Shown here one piece after another: positions 1-10,051 of a stretch of DNA of 64,000 nt. The DNA comes from Multifurca ochricompacta (lineage: Eukaryota; Basidiomycota; Agaricomycetes; Russulales; Russulaceae): contig WTXG01000082.1 in the NCBI GenBank assembly GCA_022496185.1, positions 62,001 to 126,000 on the forward strand, in the 5' to 3' direction. How positions within the stretch are numbered: the stretch's first letter is position 1; each line of letters begins with the position of its first letter. A program made the position numbers and the translations under genes. The notes beneath the pieces were generated by a model, which saw only the letters and a list, made by a program, of their open reading frames with translations, ran no database searches and was not told the DNA's origin.

Positions 1-1
1 G

Positions 2-451
2 AAACCACATAGTGAAGATCCCCCAGCACCTCAAAATGTTGCAAGAATTGACAAGACAGCCCCTGGAGCAAATGGTGGCAAGAGGGAGGATAGCAGTGAT
101 GATGACAATGGTGACAATGACAATGACAACAATGACAATGACAATGATGTACAAGATTTCCAACCAGCATTGCAAGAGAGCTCGACGTTTGAAGAGGCCA
201 TGAGCGAGAATATCAATATTATTGGAGAATTTCTTGAAGGATTGAAGTACCAGGTCCAATTCTGGGACCACAGTATGCTCCAAGTGCTGGAACGAGAGGG
301 TGGCTCATTCTTGAGGCTAGCAAAGACTTGCATAGGAAAGGAGAGGCAGATGAGGACAACAAGAGGATTATTACCAACGACATGGCAACCAGAAACAAGC
401 ACCTCAATGTTCTACCGCTCTAGACCCACACGTTCTGATGAGAACACATGA
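2..451 (+). CDS. 3' end of an unrecognised protein, cut by the window edge
   Basis: Frame 2 is open from the first base to a TGA at 449-451, giving about 149 residues with no start in view. It has an acidic Asp/Asn-rich low-complexity stretch (about residues 31-48), then a helical part containing EFLEGLKYQVQFWD and LEREGGSFLRLAK, and ends in a Ser/Thr/Arg tail (MFYRSRPTRSDENT). I have an unverified memory of similar C-termini in expanded protein families of mushroom genomes, and I name no function. The overlapping minus-strand ORF at 31-402 is read as a shadow. It lies just outside the left arm of the large inverted duplication. Confidence 0.45.
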   Translation, partial: KPHSEDPPAPQNVARIDKTAPGANGGKREDSSDDDNGDNDNDNNDNDNDVQDFQPALQESSTFEEAMSENINIIGEFLEGLKYQVQFWDHSMLQVLEREGGSFLRLAKTCIGKERQMRTTRGLLPTTWQPETSTSMFYRSRPTRSDENT

Positions 452-529
452 TACACAAGGAAAGTCATAAAATAGCTAGACATAGAGTAGTGAGAATGCG
501 CGAGAACACCAAAGTTCTTATCTAATCCT

Positions 530-838
530 TACTGATTTGTACTGATATATTGTTGATAACTTTCCTTTTTAAAATAAATATTATTACAAATCACAGTCAT
601 GTGGCAATATTACTACTTTAGGGATGTCAGTGTGGGGAGAGTTATCTGATCTTATTCCAACTTATATTTTGTTGATAACTTCCCTTATTAAAATAGATAT
701 TCAACGATAACTTCCTTTTTAAAATAAATATTATTACAAATTTGAGTCGTGTGACAAGATTACCACTTTAGGGATGTCAGTGGTGAGTCGTGTGACACGA
801 TTACCACTTTAGGGATGTCAGCGGTGGGGGTGAGTAAG
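530..838. repeat. AT-rich imperfect direct repeats flanking the left arm
   Basis: A unit containing TTGATAACTT, then TTTTTAAAATAAATATTATT, then a 'gag/cac tcgtgtgac' motif and 'accactttagggatgtcag' occurs two to three times (about 549-635, 670-780 and a partial copy to 825). It holds no coding signal. It marks the left edge of the inverted duplication, where similarity to the right arm starts near 840. Confidence 0.6.
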
Positions 839-1379
839 GTAACTTTTGAAAACTGAACTGGATAAGGAAAGTGTTGTGTGTGCAGTGTGGAATCAATCCT
901 GTCGGTTCACTTTCCAAAACTCCCCTTTAACGTTGAGACCTGCCAATCATCGTTCACATTATTCCATATTGCAACGCACTAGCAGTTGCTTCATTATTGA
1001 AACAGCTAGTGAACTTGCAAAAAGTCAGTTGAGGCGAGATCCAAAACGTAAAACATTTTCAGTGTGCGTGCTTTCCAATGCCAAGTTCAAACGGATGTAC
1101 AAGTGTTGGTCGCAGTTTGAGACTGTTCTCTAATCTATTTACCATATCCTCATACAACGCCCTAAAAATACAATCCACACGAATCATCTTCTAATCATGT
1201 CCTATCACGCGTGCCTAGTACCCTCGTAAAAACCCTCTCATCTAACTGCACGCGATCCAATTCCCATTCATCCCATCATCCATTTCCATTTTCAATGTCG
1301 GCCCGTTGATATTCACAATATCCTCTGCACTGTGTCCACGTTCAGATCACCACCTGGCCCGCCAGAAAACCTGCACGAC

Positions 1380-4054
1380 TTACCAATTCACACGAATCCG
1401 CTTCCGTAACACATCCATCTCGTCCTCCCCTGCCCGACGTTTAACCACCCTGTCCCTCTCATACAGTCCATACTTCTCCAACACCTCTGAAACAGACGGC
1501 CGTGATCTCGGATTATCAGCCAACAGCGCTTCGCACAGCTTGCGCAAGACCCCCCAACTGTTGTCACCCTCGAGATCATGATCCTCGAGATAATCGATCA
1601 TTCGTCCACAAGCCCACCGGTCAGCAAGGATAGGATTGTACTTCGTATCCGGGTCATCCGATGTTCCAACCTCCGGCGCAGTCCATGTTCGAGTCCCGCG
1701 ATACCCTTCAATCATCGTCTCTTCGTCCTCGACAAGAACAGACAATCCAAAGTCGATAATTGAGAGTCGGGGACAATATCGGTCGCTTTTACTGTCGACC
1801 ACCACGTTCCCAGGCTTCAGGTCAAGATGAGCGATTTTGTGTTCATGCAGAAAGGCGACCCCTTCGAGGAGCTGCGTCTGGAGTGATACCGTTGATCGAC
1901 CAGGATACCACGAGCGGAAATAAACATCAAGGGGTGTCCTACAGGGCAACGCGATCACCCTTCCGATCGTGAGGTCGACAAGACCATGAAGCTCGATGGC
2001 GTGATTCGATGGTAATTTGAACTTGCTGAGGTATTGCAATATCTTCAGCTCGTCCGTGTCGTCATCAAGGAGCTTTAGCACAACGGGCGCGCCGTCACGC
2101 GACCTCGCAGTGCGCATTCTCGACGTGAGCTATAATCCAGGTGGTGAGCTGCAAGCGATGAAAAGTAATAAAGGGACACCCACCTGAGCAACTACCCGGT
2201 CGTCCTCTTGCTGGGTGATCATGTACCCAGCATCCTCAAGAGATTCCTGCACGGGTCTACCCTCAAGGACGTCTCCTCGCTTCTGTGTATTCCCCCCCTC
2301 GGTTCGCGGGCGCTTCCTAGAACCACTTGCGCCATCATTGCTGGCACTAGGGTTCGGATTCTTCTTTTTATTATTACTCATTTGGTCAGTCGTCAGTGCG
2401 GGATACTGGGTGTAAGGGAATTTATCCTTCAAATTGATGAGCTCGGTTAATAAGTCGTCATCCAGCTTTCCGTTATCGTTGATTGCTCTTGATATAAGAT
2501 TGTACAGTCGGAAAATGAATTCGAATGCTTGCTTTGGTTTAGATAGATCGAATGTCTTCTCGTGGTATAATACCTAACAAAAATTCATACGTCAATCACA
2601 CAACTGGTCCTCAATCTGGCCATCTTACCTTGTTGTCCCCCAAGTTAGGCTGGTACATGAGATATTCATGAGCAACCAACTTCCTGTCGATAAATATTGC
2701 CGAGATTACAATCGGTTCCTTTTCAAACACCTTCATGCGCAGCGCATTCGCCAGTCTCGCAAGGCAAGACCCTTGCAAAATCATCCGATTCTGGTCTGGT
2801 TGATCGTTCGACCTACCACCTTCATGAGAGGACACTTCCATGATGCAATGAGGGAAGCCCCTCAACACTAAGCGAAAATCGCTTCTGGGACCGTACCGCC
2901 GTCGAATCCCAGGCTGGTTCTGAGGCGCAGCAAGGAGCGGGAAAGACCAAGTGGTCCTACTATAACATAGAATCAGACAAGATGATCACAAAGAAGCGTC
3001 AACTGAATCACAACTCACAACTCAGCATTACCAATTTCCCCTGCCAGGCGTCTGAATTCACCGGCAACATCGAACAGGAAAGCGGCGCCAGTGTGTCCCT
3101 CTTTTTCAAATCCAAAGTTCCCCGTTGCTAGGATTTCCGAGCTAGAGAGGACATGGGAGTACAGCCCGATTTCGCTGTTCGTCACCGTTGGAGGATCTTC
3201 TGAATTTGTTTCTTCCCGAAAATAGGTATCAAAGAAATCCCCGAGATGTTCTCTTAACATTGATGACCCTGTCGCCTATATAAAATGTGAACTCAACGAG
3301 GCGAATCACGGGTAAAGGGTAGTCACACTCACATTCGGTGAGATCACACGTTGACGATTCAACGACCCGAGGAAATCATGAATGTAGGAAGGGGGTTGCC
3401 CAGTCGCAACTTCGACCTCGCGCGTATAAAAATCAATCCTCTTGAGGGATAGGAAACGCTGTGCCGAGGGGACAGTGAATGTGATGAGGTCAGCGTACGG
3501 GGGTTTAGGGGAATCTCCAGGGAGGTCCTCTAAAAGATTTTCTGTGGGTGCAAGGCAAGTGAGTGAATGTGTGGATGAGTCCAAGGCGACCAAGATATTA
3601 CCTGGGGAATTAACTGAATTATTGTCAAACAGGTGTGTCAACATAATAACAATGGAGACTTACATGGTACTTGAATGACGAGATGCAAATGATCCTCGTT
3701 TGGGATATTGTTCCAGTAATTGGACAGCCGTTTAGTAGGGTAAAGGACCTGAACCGTACCATTTCCTAACCCCGCCTCTTTAGCGTCAGCAGAGGGGAGA
3801 ACGGTCTTCCTGATAGTATTTTTGACAGTGGAAATTGTACTGGTTTCAGGATCGATGCATAGAGGAGTCGATAGTTTCCAAAGAGTTAGTTGGTTTGCAT
3901 CGACGTGGCCCAACTGATGAGCCATCTTGACCTTGATTGCATCCTTGAGTCGTGAAACGAGGCTATTTGCTTGGATCTCAACGTCAAAGACGTCCCCAAT
4001 AAAATCTTTTTGGTTATCGATAGCGAGACAGAAAAGGGTGAGTGCTGTGGCCAT
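1380..4054 (-). CDS. CRN (Crinkler)-like protein with ubiquitin-like header and C-terminal protein kinase, intact left copy
   Basis: Proposed CDS is complement(join(1380..2129, 2184..2573, 2629..2959, 3019..3275, 3333..3601, 3664..4054)), 795 aa; all introns are GT-AG and phases agree. Exon 1 (residues 1-130) resembles the header of Crinkler proteins, which has a ubiquitin-like fold. Residues about 306-416 contain PRSDF followed by IMEVSS, reminiscent of a PD-(D/E)xK-type core but without the lysine. Residues about 470-500 hold a basic SRKRPR patch that could be a nuclear signal. The last exon is a protein kinase: VVLK lysine about 565, HLDLKPGN with Asp about 649, DFG about 672, APE about 697. 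The usual Arg of HRD is Leu. Headers fused to nuclease-like and kinase domains are known from CRN/CR-toxin families. Role as effector or competition protein is inferred. The start is the ATG in a CCATGG context, 65 bp below a TATA box. Confidence 0.8.
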
Positions 4055-4115
4055 GGTCGTTTGGGTGTTTGTTGGGTGGTTTCTTTGAGTTTGACTGACT
4101 GACACGGAGCGGAGC

Positions 4116-4124
4116 CTTATATAA
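4116..4124 (-). promoter_or_regulatory. TATA box of the left CRN-like gene
   Basis: Read on the minus strand the sequence is TTTATATAAGG about 65 bp upstream of the chosen ATG (4054). The right copy has the same element in the same place. A long upstream run of (T)TGTGGGTTG-like repeats at 4160-4215 is shared with the right arm. Confidence 0.6.
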
Positions 4125-4199
4125 ACCGTGACCCGTGCCCGTGAGAATGATTTGTTTTAACACAACCACAATCCATAATCCACAATTACAACAACCCAC

Positions 4200-4971
4200 A
4201 ACCCACAATCACAATTGATGGGAGTTGACTGATAGGCCTGCCAAATTTCGACCCATCACCAGAGCCAAATCCTTTCTTGCTAGTTTCAGGACTGTAAACC
4301 CATGCGACCACCTCGTTCATACACTTAGTGCATGCTCACCTTTGGCCCAGAGACAAGGCCGCTACTCTTCTCACTCCTACATAACCTTGATCCTGTCGAC
4401 TCAGACCTTCTGGACAAAGACTCTCAGACTCTCAGTTTTCTTTTATTTTTGTTACTCTTCTGCTGCCCCCGGTTTCTCCTCTACCTATGGATACCTCAGG
4501 CCGCTCCACCTAAACCTTCCATGTCTCCTGGCCAACCTCAATACTCGCCCTTTCCTGCTGCTCTCATTTGCATGCCTCTTTCTGTCTCATTTCCCCTGAT
4601 ATTTTGTCTACTGCCCTTGTTTTTTGAATATTCATCCGTCCTTTGTCCTGGCTCATTCAACATTCCCTTTTTCCCACTCATTCCATTACGGCACCACCGC
4701 GATTGGTTAGGAGGATGGGATATTGTAGTGGTCAGGGTTTGAAAATCGGCCACGGACGCAAAGTTGTCGCATTTATTTCTCAAAATTCACGTCCTTTTTT
4801 TTTTGCTTTGCACTTGAGAAGGAATATGTAGTGAGCAAATTTTCGAATGGAAAATACACTCGAACGAATTGAAAACTGTACAGGATTGTTGCTTGTCGTC
4901 TAGTGAAGAGTCAGAGTTCAGCTATGATAATTCGATCTTATCCGACTGTTCAAACCGAAGGGTAGGTATAA
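4200..4971. other. Non-coding stretch between CRN gene and gag fragment
   Basis: Only pyrimidine-rich overlapping ORFs without family features are present on the plus strand, and the mirror-image stretch on the right arm (about 15610-16240) has decayed differently. It carries about 144 bp more than the right arm, mostly around 4790-4920. I see no gene here. Confidence 0.5.
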
Positions 4972-6178
4972 TTGTCAAGCACAGCGAGCGAGTCGTGTCG
5001 GGTCAAAGTCAGTTCGAGGGCATACAATAAGCACTCGTTCATGCCTCTTGCATCTCAACTACCATCCTCCTTTGAGGCCCTCTCTACAGAGGACTCCCCC
5101 CCCCACCCCCGCAAACACCCCTTAGCTGGCGCCATCAATGATACTGTAGTCATCCTCTACGATGACCTGGTGGAGCTTGACAGACTCTACCCCAGCAATG
5201 ACCAGGTCTTCATCATGTTGATGAAGATCAGGTTGTTAGTATTTCTCCAACACCCCCGTTTCAACGGCCACTCGCGTGGCCATATCCTCACGGCTGGCGA
5301 CCATCATAGGCTCTACGACCTGGTCCCCATTCCCCGTCCAGCCCCCCTTGCGCTGTTGGTTCCCCAGCCTCCTGTGTCGCAGGCCACCCCGCCGGCGAGC
5401 GCGGTCTTGACAGGGTTGGGAAGGCTCTCTCAAGCGCTTGCTGCCCTAGACAAGAAGGTCCCCCTCCCAATGCCACCCCTCCTGCTGCGCAACCCCCCGC
5501 CTAGGGCAAGAAGCCCTCTGCCAAGGCCACGCCCCCTCCTACTCCCTCTGACCTTTCTCACGCCCCCCCCCCCCCCCTCGTTGTGCCCCCCTCCTGCTTC
5601 CGCTTCTCGGCCGCTTCTCCGTCCTATGCGCAGGTCACTCGGAAGGCCTTGAGACCTTCTCTGATCATCTCTGTGGCGCCCCAAAATCTGAAGCCCTTTA
5701 TTTGGTCCCCTGAGGAGTTGTGCCAGCACCTCAACTCCTCCTTGACTGGCGCTGGTCATCAAGTCTCCCTGTCGGCTGCGCGATGTACATTGAAGAACAA
5801 CCTGGTGCCACGGCTGGCCCGGACACGATGGAGGCTAACCTCCTGGCCGCACAGACCCACATAATAGTCACCCTTTGGACGTTCTTGTCAGTGTTGTCCC
5901 AAGCGGTCCCCACCGCCTTGCGACCGAATGTGCCTTGGTCGAGGGTTACAGTCAATGGTCTGCCCATGGGGGCGTCTGTAGGTGGGATTGCCTTCTCCCC
6001 AGCTGTCTGTTTGGCTTCGGGCACGAGTGCACTGTGCGCTGGTGGAAGTATAAGCCCTGACCCCCTAGGGTCACCAATCCTCCCGCAACAGGGACTGCCT
6101 GAGGTCCCGCCTTCCTATCTTCCCTTTGGGGTTTTCTCACGGAGTTCCGGTTCCATTGCATCCGTTCATGCACAATAG
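4972..6178 (+). pseudogene. gag-like ORF fragment of a non-LTR retrotransposon, left copy, broken
   Basis: Two overlapping reading frames together look like the N-terminal gag-type protein that precedes reverse transcriptase in basidiomycete non-LTR elements. A Pro-rich stretch is followed by SYAQVTRKALRPSL, LIISVAPQNLKP, then PNVPWSRVTVNGLP. The left copy has a one-base loss near 5808 that shifts frame, and lacks 144 nt near 6014, removing the WVRPPSSY and VVAFEDPDGS motifs that the right copy keeps. No reverse transcriptase or endonuclease follows, so this is a truncated relic. Because both arms carry it at the same place, it inserted before the duplication. Assignment rests on recalled motifs of the family. 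Confidence 0.6.
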
Positions 6179-6783
6179 TTACTATGTACCCTGTAGTAGC
6201 TGCCCGACGTTTTTTTTGAAATCAATCTTATTACGCGCATGACGGAGCTATACCCAAATGTACGGCTACAGGGTACATTATAGCTACTGGGATGTGACCA
6301 GGTGTGAGACAATAGCTCAGGGTAAAAAACCCACAGGGAAAAATAAGTGGTAATTAAACAAGGTGAAATCGCTGTACAGAGTGATCAGCAATGAAAAAGA
6401 ACACCCGGCTCCAGAGGTTGTCGCAATGAGTACGGTTTGAACGTAGCTTGCGTCTCCTTTAGGAAGTCCAAGAGGTAATGACAAGAGGCCAGCGGTGCAT
6501 GTCTGGGGACCAGATCAGATGCCCAGAGTCATCCGTGTTTGGGCATACGTCAGTAAAAGAATGCTATAGCTACTAGTTACTAATATAGTAAGTCTTAAGT
6601 GTTGGAAATGAGAAAAGAATGGTCTGAGGTCATAACAACAAGAGCCATCAACTCCTAGTACATTATCTAGTCATTCATGTAGCATCACCTAACTCTCCAG
6701 CCATACTGTCAAGAAAAAATAAAAAGAGAAGATGTGGAGAATCAGGAGAGAATGACCCATAGTGGAGTCAGTCAGACCAATAA
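6179..6783. other. Repeat relic between gag fragment and U6
   Basis: Around 6180-6290 a short inverted repeat is seen (TACCCTGTAGTAGC and GCTAC.GGGTACA). A related stretch, including 'cagggaaaaa(t)aagt', occurs at about 50150-50270, so this is a dispersed element, perhaps the 3' end of the non-LTR element. The rest shows no gene. Confidence 0.4.
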
Positions 6784-6849
6784 AAAAATAAATATTGAGA
6801 CCCGTAGGTCTACCACTCTGAAACAGCGTGTCATCCTTGTGCAGGGGCC

Positions 6850-6880
<31 letters not shown>

Positions 6881-6903
6881 TTCGTATGCATCCCCGAGGG
6901 AGC
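6784..6903 (-). ncRNA. U6: U6 spliceosomal snRNA, left copy
   Basis: The minus strand carries the U6 core: 5' hairpin (GCTCCCTCGGGGATGC), the invariant ACAGAGA box (complement at 6860-6866), the AGC triad in GATTAGCATGG, and GCAAGGATGACACGC-like internal stem-loop sequence (here GCACAAGGATGACACGC), ending in a run of seven T's (complement of 6782-6788). U6 pairs with the 5' splice site and U2 in the spliceosome and is made by RNA polymerase III; the T run is its terminator. The 5' hairpin lacks one T of the TTCG tetraloop present in the right copy. The 3' end is approximate. Confidence 0.93.
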
Positions 6904-7670
6904 AATTATTAAAGTACTCAATTCACAAACCCTGTTAGAATAATTTCTTTTTGCTTGAACCGCGAGTGGGTTTTGCCAAATAAGAGCAAACACTCTGTCT
7001 TATCCGTGTTCGTTCCGGCCCGTCCTGCCTTCTCCCTTACTTGTATCGTCACAGGAGTGTAATATCACGAACCAACTTCTTGTTGAGGTATCATCTTCAC
7101 ACCCAAGAAGCGGGTCCCCCTACATTCATCTATATAAAATACGGGTATCTTGTTCACAAATGATCCCCTCAGTTCTCATCGTTGCGTGTCTCAGCCCGAG
7201 ACAGTAGCAAAGTCTCCCCGTGGTATCCGGCGTATTGGCTCATTTAACATATTTCTCGTACACACACACCCTCTTCCTTCTCTCTTCTGCGGAATCCTAC
7301 TCTAGATCGGACTCACACGGTCTCGTGATCGTACAGTGTGAAGGCGTCCTCAAATGAATTCAAAGGGTCGGACTGCTTTACACACGATTCAAGGGGTGAT
7401 CGAAGACAAAACGAAAACTCTTCTTTTGACACATAAGAGGGAACTTCCATTTATTTAAGAGCGGAGGATTGGTAAAAAAACTCAGAACAGATGTCATCCG
7501 CTGAAACAACTGGTTTCAATCCTGTTCACCTCAAAATATCAACACTTATAATTGGGCCACCACTCACCTGGCTCCTTGGCCCACTGCTGATGATAACAAC
7601 TTCCATTCACTAAGAAAGCGATCTCCAAAGCGAATGTTGTAAATTCAACCAACAAACTTTGACACACACA

Positions 7671-8238
7671 TCAGAGCCTAGTAAACAGAATAGTCCTCTT
7701 AGAAAGTCACAAAAATACAAGAGAGAGCAGCGAATCTCACGGAAGAGGTATCAGCTTGATCGTAACACGTCCATAAACTTTCCCGAATATTGTCGCCGAC
7801 AAGTCCACATAAATCCAACCATTCGAATAATAGAACTTCGCGTCTCCATGAACAACCGAGACGCCGAAAGTCACTTTCACTCTGTCTGTGAGATTTCCAT
7901 TGACTTTAGCCAACTGATACGTCCCAATGATCGGGATCTTGACAGAGAATGCTGCATCAATTTCGAGTATGCTCTTCTCGACGTAGCCTTTCAGCTGAAA
8001 TCAAACCCAATTAGCGATAGTGTCGCCATTCGGAAGGGTAAAGAATATAACTCACAATCCAGGTAACTGCCCAGAGTGGGACCTCGATATCAAAGTCAAT
8101 CCGGTCACTATCGCCCTCTGCATAAACAGGAGGATCGGCTATGGCGTAGACGTGAATGAGTTTGCCAGTCTTCTCATGTTCATACGAGTTGTGATGGCCT
8201 ACGAGCCATTGCTTAAGAGCTATAAATCGTTGGGCTCG
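7671..8238 (-). CDS. Small beta-rich protein of unknown function, copy A (intact member of a four-copy family)
   Basis: Proposed exons are complement(join(7671..7677, 7741..7994, 8056..8238)). Exon 1 is open from after an in-frame stop at 8239-8241, so the true start or an upstream exon is not resolved; exons 1 and 2 join in phase 0 with donor GTGAGT. Exon 2 encodes a strongly beta-like stretch with alternating hydrophobic residues (KIPIIGTYQLAK, VKVTFGVSVVHGDAKFYYS, GWIYVDLSATIFGK). The last exon is only 7 nt and supplies one residue and the stop (ending LIPLPL). About 147 residues are visible. I do not recognise the family. Support for reality is that splice sites and phase are kept between copies. 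A TATA-like element at 8331-8340 lies upstream. Confidence 0.55.
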
Positions 8239-8331
8239 TCAGAATGAGTAAACAGGGAGTGAAGGTGTAAGTCATGTCGAATTGGAGTACTGAAGTACGA
8301 TGGAGAACAGTAGTCGGGTCATCTACCGTTG

Positions 8332-8339
8332 TATTTATA
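8332..8339 (-). promoter_or_regulatory. TATA-like element upstream of small-gene copy A
   Basis: Read on the minus strand the sequence is TATAAATA, about 90 bp before exon 1 of copy A. The same element stands upstream of copy D (about 21950-21957). Confidence 0.4.
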
Positions 8340-9130
8340 CATTTCAGAACAGGTGGTCAAGAGCAAGAAGAGTGACAGAGTGTCCAGTAAAGGGTAGCTG
8401 TTACGTTCGAAATAGCACGGCAGGTGAGACAAGAGTGGATGGCCTCGGAATTGTTCCGGAAACTAGAACTAGTTGCGCATAACTTGCCTCTAGTGGAGGT
8501 GTCGTATCCTAGCTGTTGAAGCATAATGATAATGTTTCCGGTACCGGTCGACTAGGCCATGAGATCAAGTGACTGTAGAGTGCCTTGGATCAAAAGTGAT
8601 ACATGATGCCTGATTATGTAGTATTTGGTTGTAGAATGGGGTATATGTCCACAGTTTGATATAGATTTGTGATGGGATGAACATCCAGAATTTCCGGGCC
8701 ATGAGATGTCTCCGAGTGCCATTTCAGAAAGCTACCCATGTGGCAATGAAAGGCTGGTTCGTTCGATAACAATAAGTGAGAGTTTGTAGAAGTGATGTAT
8801 CTCGACTGGCGAGAAAACTACATTTCAAAGCAGCAGAGTGGTAGTGCATCATAGATTGCTTCAAAATATGGGAGCAATTCTGAGAACTTCTCTCAGATTT
8901 GAAGAGTGCTCGCAACACCGGCATGGACTACCAAAAACCAGGAACGAAGGACAGGCTTGAGACAGACAGCGATCGGGGGCGGCGTGCGGGCGGAATATAA
9001 GAACAGGAACAAGAACCACCACCACCAGGTTTAAACCAGGATACAAAACGAGACAACAACATCAGATTATATTACATAAGTAACAGACAGACCTATCTGT
9101 GTTATGTAAGCAGGTACAGGTCGCGTCACG

Positions 9131-9297
9131 CACACCGCCCCAGACCTATCTCATGCGGTTGCCTCCAACCGATAGAATGAACCAGAACCCAGGACAAAAT
9201 GTGTTTGTTGGATGAAGTAGTGCTCTTCGGAGCGTTACGTGGAGTGAACATGAGTATCGGTGGACGCGGAATCATTTGTAGGTTTGTACAAGATAGG
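9131..9297. other. Junction between repeat unit and Rab gene
   Basis: Short unassigned sequence between the end of repeat unit A and the 3' end of the GTPase gene. Possible 3' UTR of that gene; nothing else seen. Confidence 0.4.
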
Positions 9298-10051
9298 CTA
9301 TTCCAAGATACCTTCTAAGGTGTCGCGGAAGATTTCGCGCACACCGATAGCTGTCTTGGCTGATGCTTCTATGTACAAAGCTCCCATTCGAGCTGCGTAC
9401 GCTGCAGCTTCCGCCATCGGCAATTGCCGCACATCTCCCTGGGGAACATGGAAACACAGCTTTTTAAGAATTTATAAGGCGAGTGCACAGGAGAGTAAAT
9501 ACCTTGTCCGCTTTGTTACCAACAATGATCTTCACCGCGGATTCTGGGGCATAATTACTACACTCTGTGAACCACCATTCTATCGCTTTAAACGACTCGC
9601 GATTTGTGATATCGTATACTGGAGACCGCACCGCAGGCGCATCAGCTATGGACATTAAGTTCCGCCTGGAGATTGTATAAAACGAACCTAAGATGATTGC
9701 TTGTGTATCACGATAATAAGATGAAGTAATCGCACGGAAACGCTCTTCACCAGCAGTATCCTGTCATAACATTATTTAAAGCTCATAGCTCGCATGGCGG
9801 GGGTTCACACGCACCCAGACGACCAGATTCACGTGCTTCCCCTTCACTTCCAGTTCGTCGGTCTGTGTGGCGCTTCAATTAGCTCCGGATAGGACTTATT
9901 TCTGTACGCTCACCCAAGTATCAACTCCAATAGTCGATTGCGCCGCGCTTTCCGGTAACCATTGCTGATCCGTGAAGCGGAGCAACAAGCTGCTTTTCCC
10001 CACACCTACTTCTCCAAGGAGAAGGAACTTTACTTGGTACGTCTCTGGCAT
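9298..10051 (-). CDS. Rab-family small GTPase, apparently without a prenylation tail
   Basis: CDS is complement(join(9298..9438, 9503..9618, 9688..9760, 9815..9862, 9914..10051)), 171 aa, all phases consistent. All five G motifs are present: GEVGVGKS (P-loop, residues 13-20), Thr40 in STIG (switch I), DTAGEER (about 63-69), NKAD (about 121-124) and EASAK (about 148-152), plus the Rab-typical ILVYDITNRESF. These proteins switch between GDP and GTP states and direct vesicle traffic. The overall look is closest to the Rab18/Rab5-like group. The usual catalytic Gln of DTAGQ is Glu. The protein stops right after the G domain (ending EGILE) with no hypervariable tail and no C-terminal cysteines, so membrane anchoring is not explained. 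A donor-like GTATCT just before the stop leaves room for a further, unseen exon. Confidence 0.82.

Larger units (their letters stand above)
840..8262 (+). repeat. Left arm of a large inverted duplication
   Basis: This block matches 12089-19602 in reverse complement. Paired positions add to about 20436-20463 through the CRN gene and to about 20321-20351 at the U6 and small-gene end, the shifts coming from indels. The best conserved stretch, about 1140-3663, is practically identical to its partner. The rest shows scattered substitutions, a 144-nt deletion near 6014 and extra sequence near 4800-4950. The arm carries a CRN-like gene, a non-LTR gag fragment, a U6 gene and small-gene copy A. Region 840-1300 holds no gene that I can support. 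Confidence 0.9.
7480..9130 (+). repeat. Repeat unit carrying small-gene copy A
   Basis: This unit recurs in direct orientation at about 19640-21340 and inverted at about 21345-22870; its proximal half also recurs inverted at about 12091-12900. Identity by eye is about 90% or more. It holds the small three-exon gene and, beyond it (8240-9130), sequence with a TATA-like GTATAAATAC (minus strand, 8331-8340) and no convincing coding frame. Confidence 0.75.

Noticed and set aside
4225..4742. Plus-strand hydrophobic ORFs that look like membrane proteins
   Set aside because: They come from a pyrimidine-rich tract; the right-arm counterpart does not keep the same frame.
5430..5762. Arg/Gly-rich minus-strand ORF (110 codons) and its right-arm mirror
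   Set aside because: Shadow of the Pro-rich gag-like frame on the other strand.
8300..8482. 60-codon ORF conserved in two repeat units
   Set aside because: Conservation is at DNA level from duplication; there is no start context, homolog or codon bias to support a gene.
9619..9690. Longer exon of the Rab gene reading ADAPAVRSP before VYDIT
   Set aside because: Using the acceptor at 9619 gives the conserved ILVYDIT sequence, so the extra residues are intronic.
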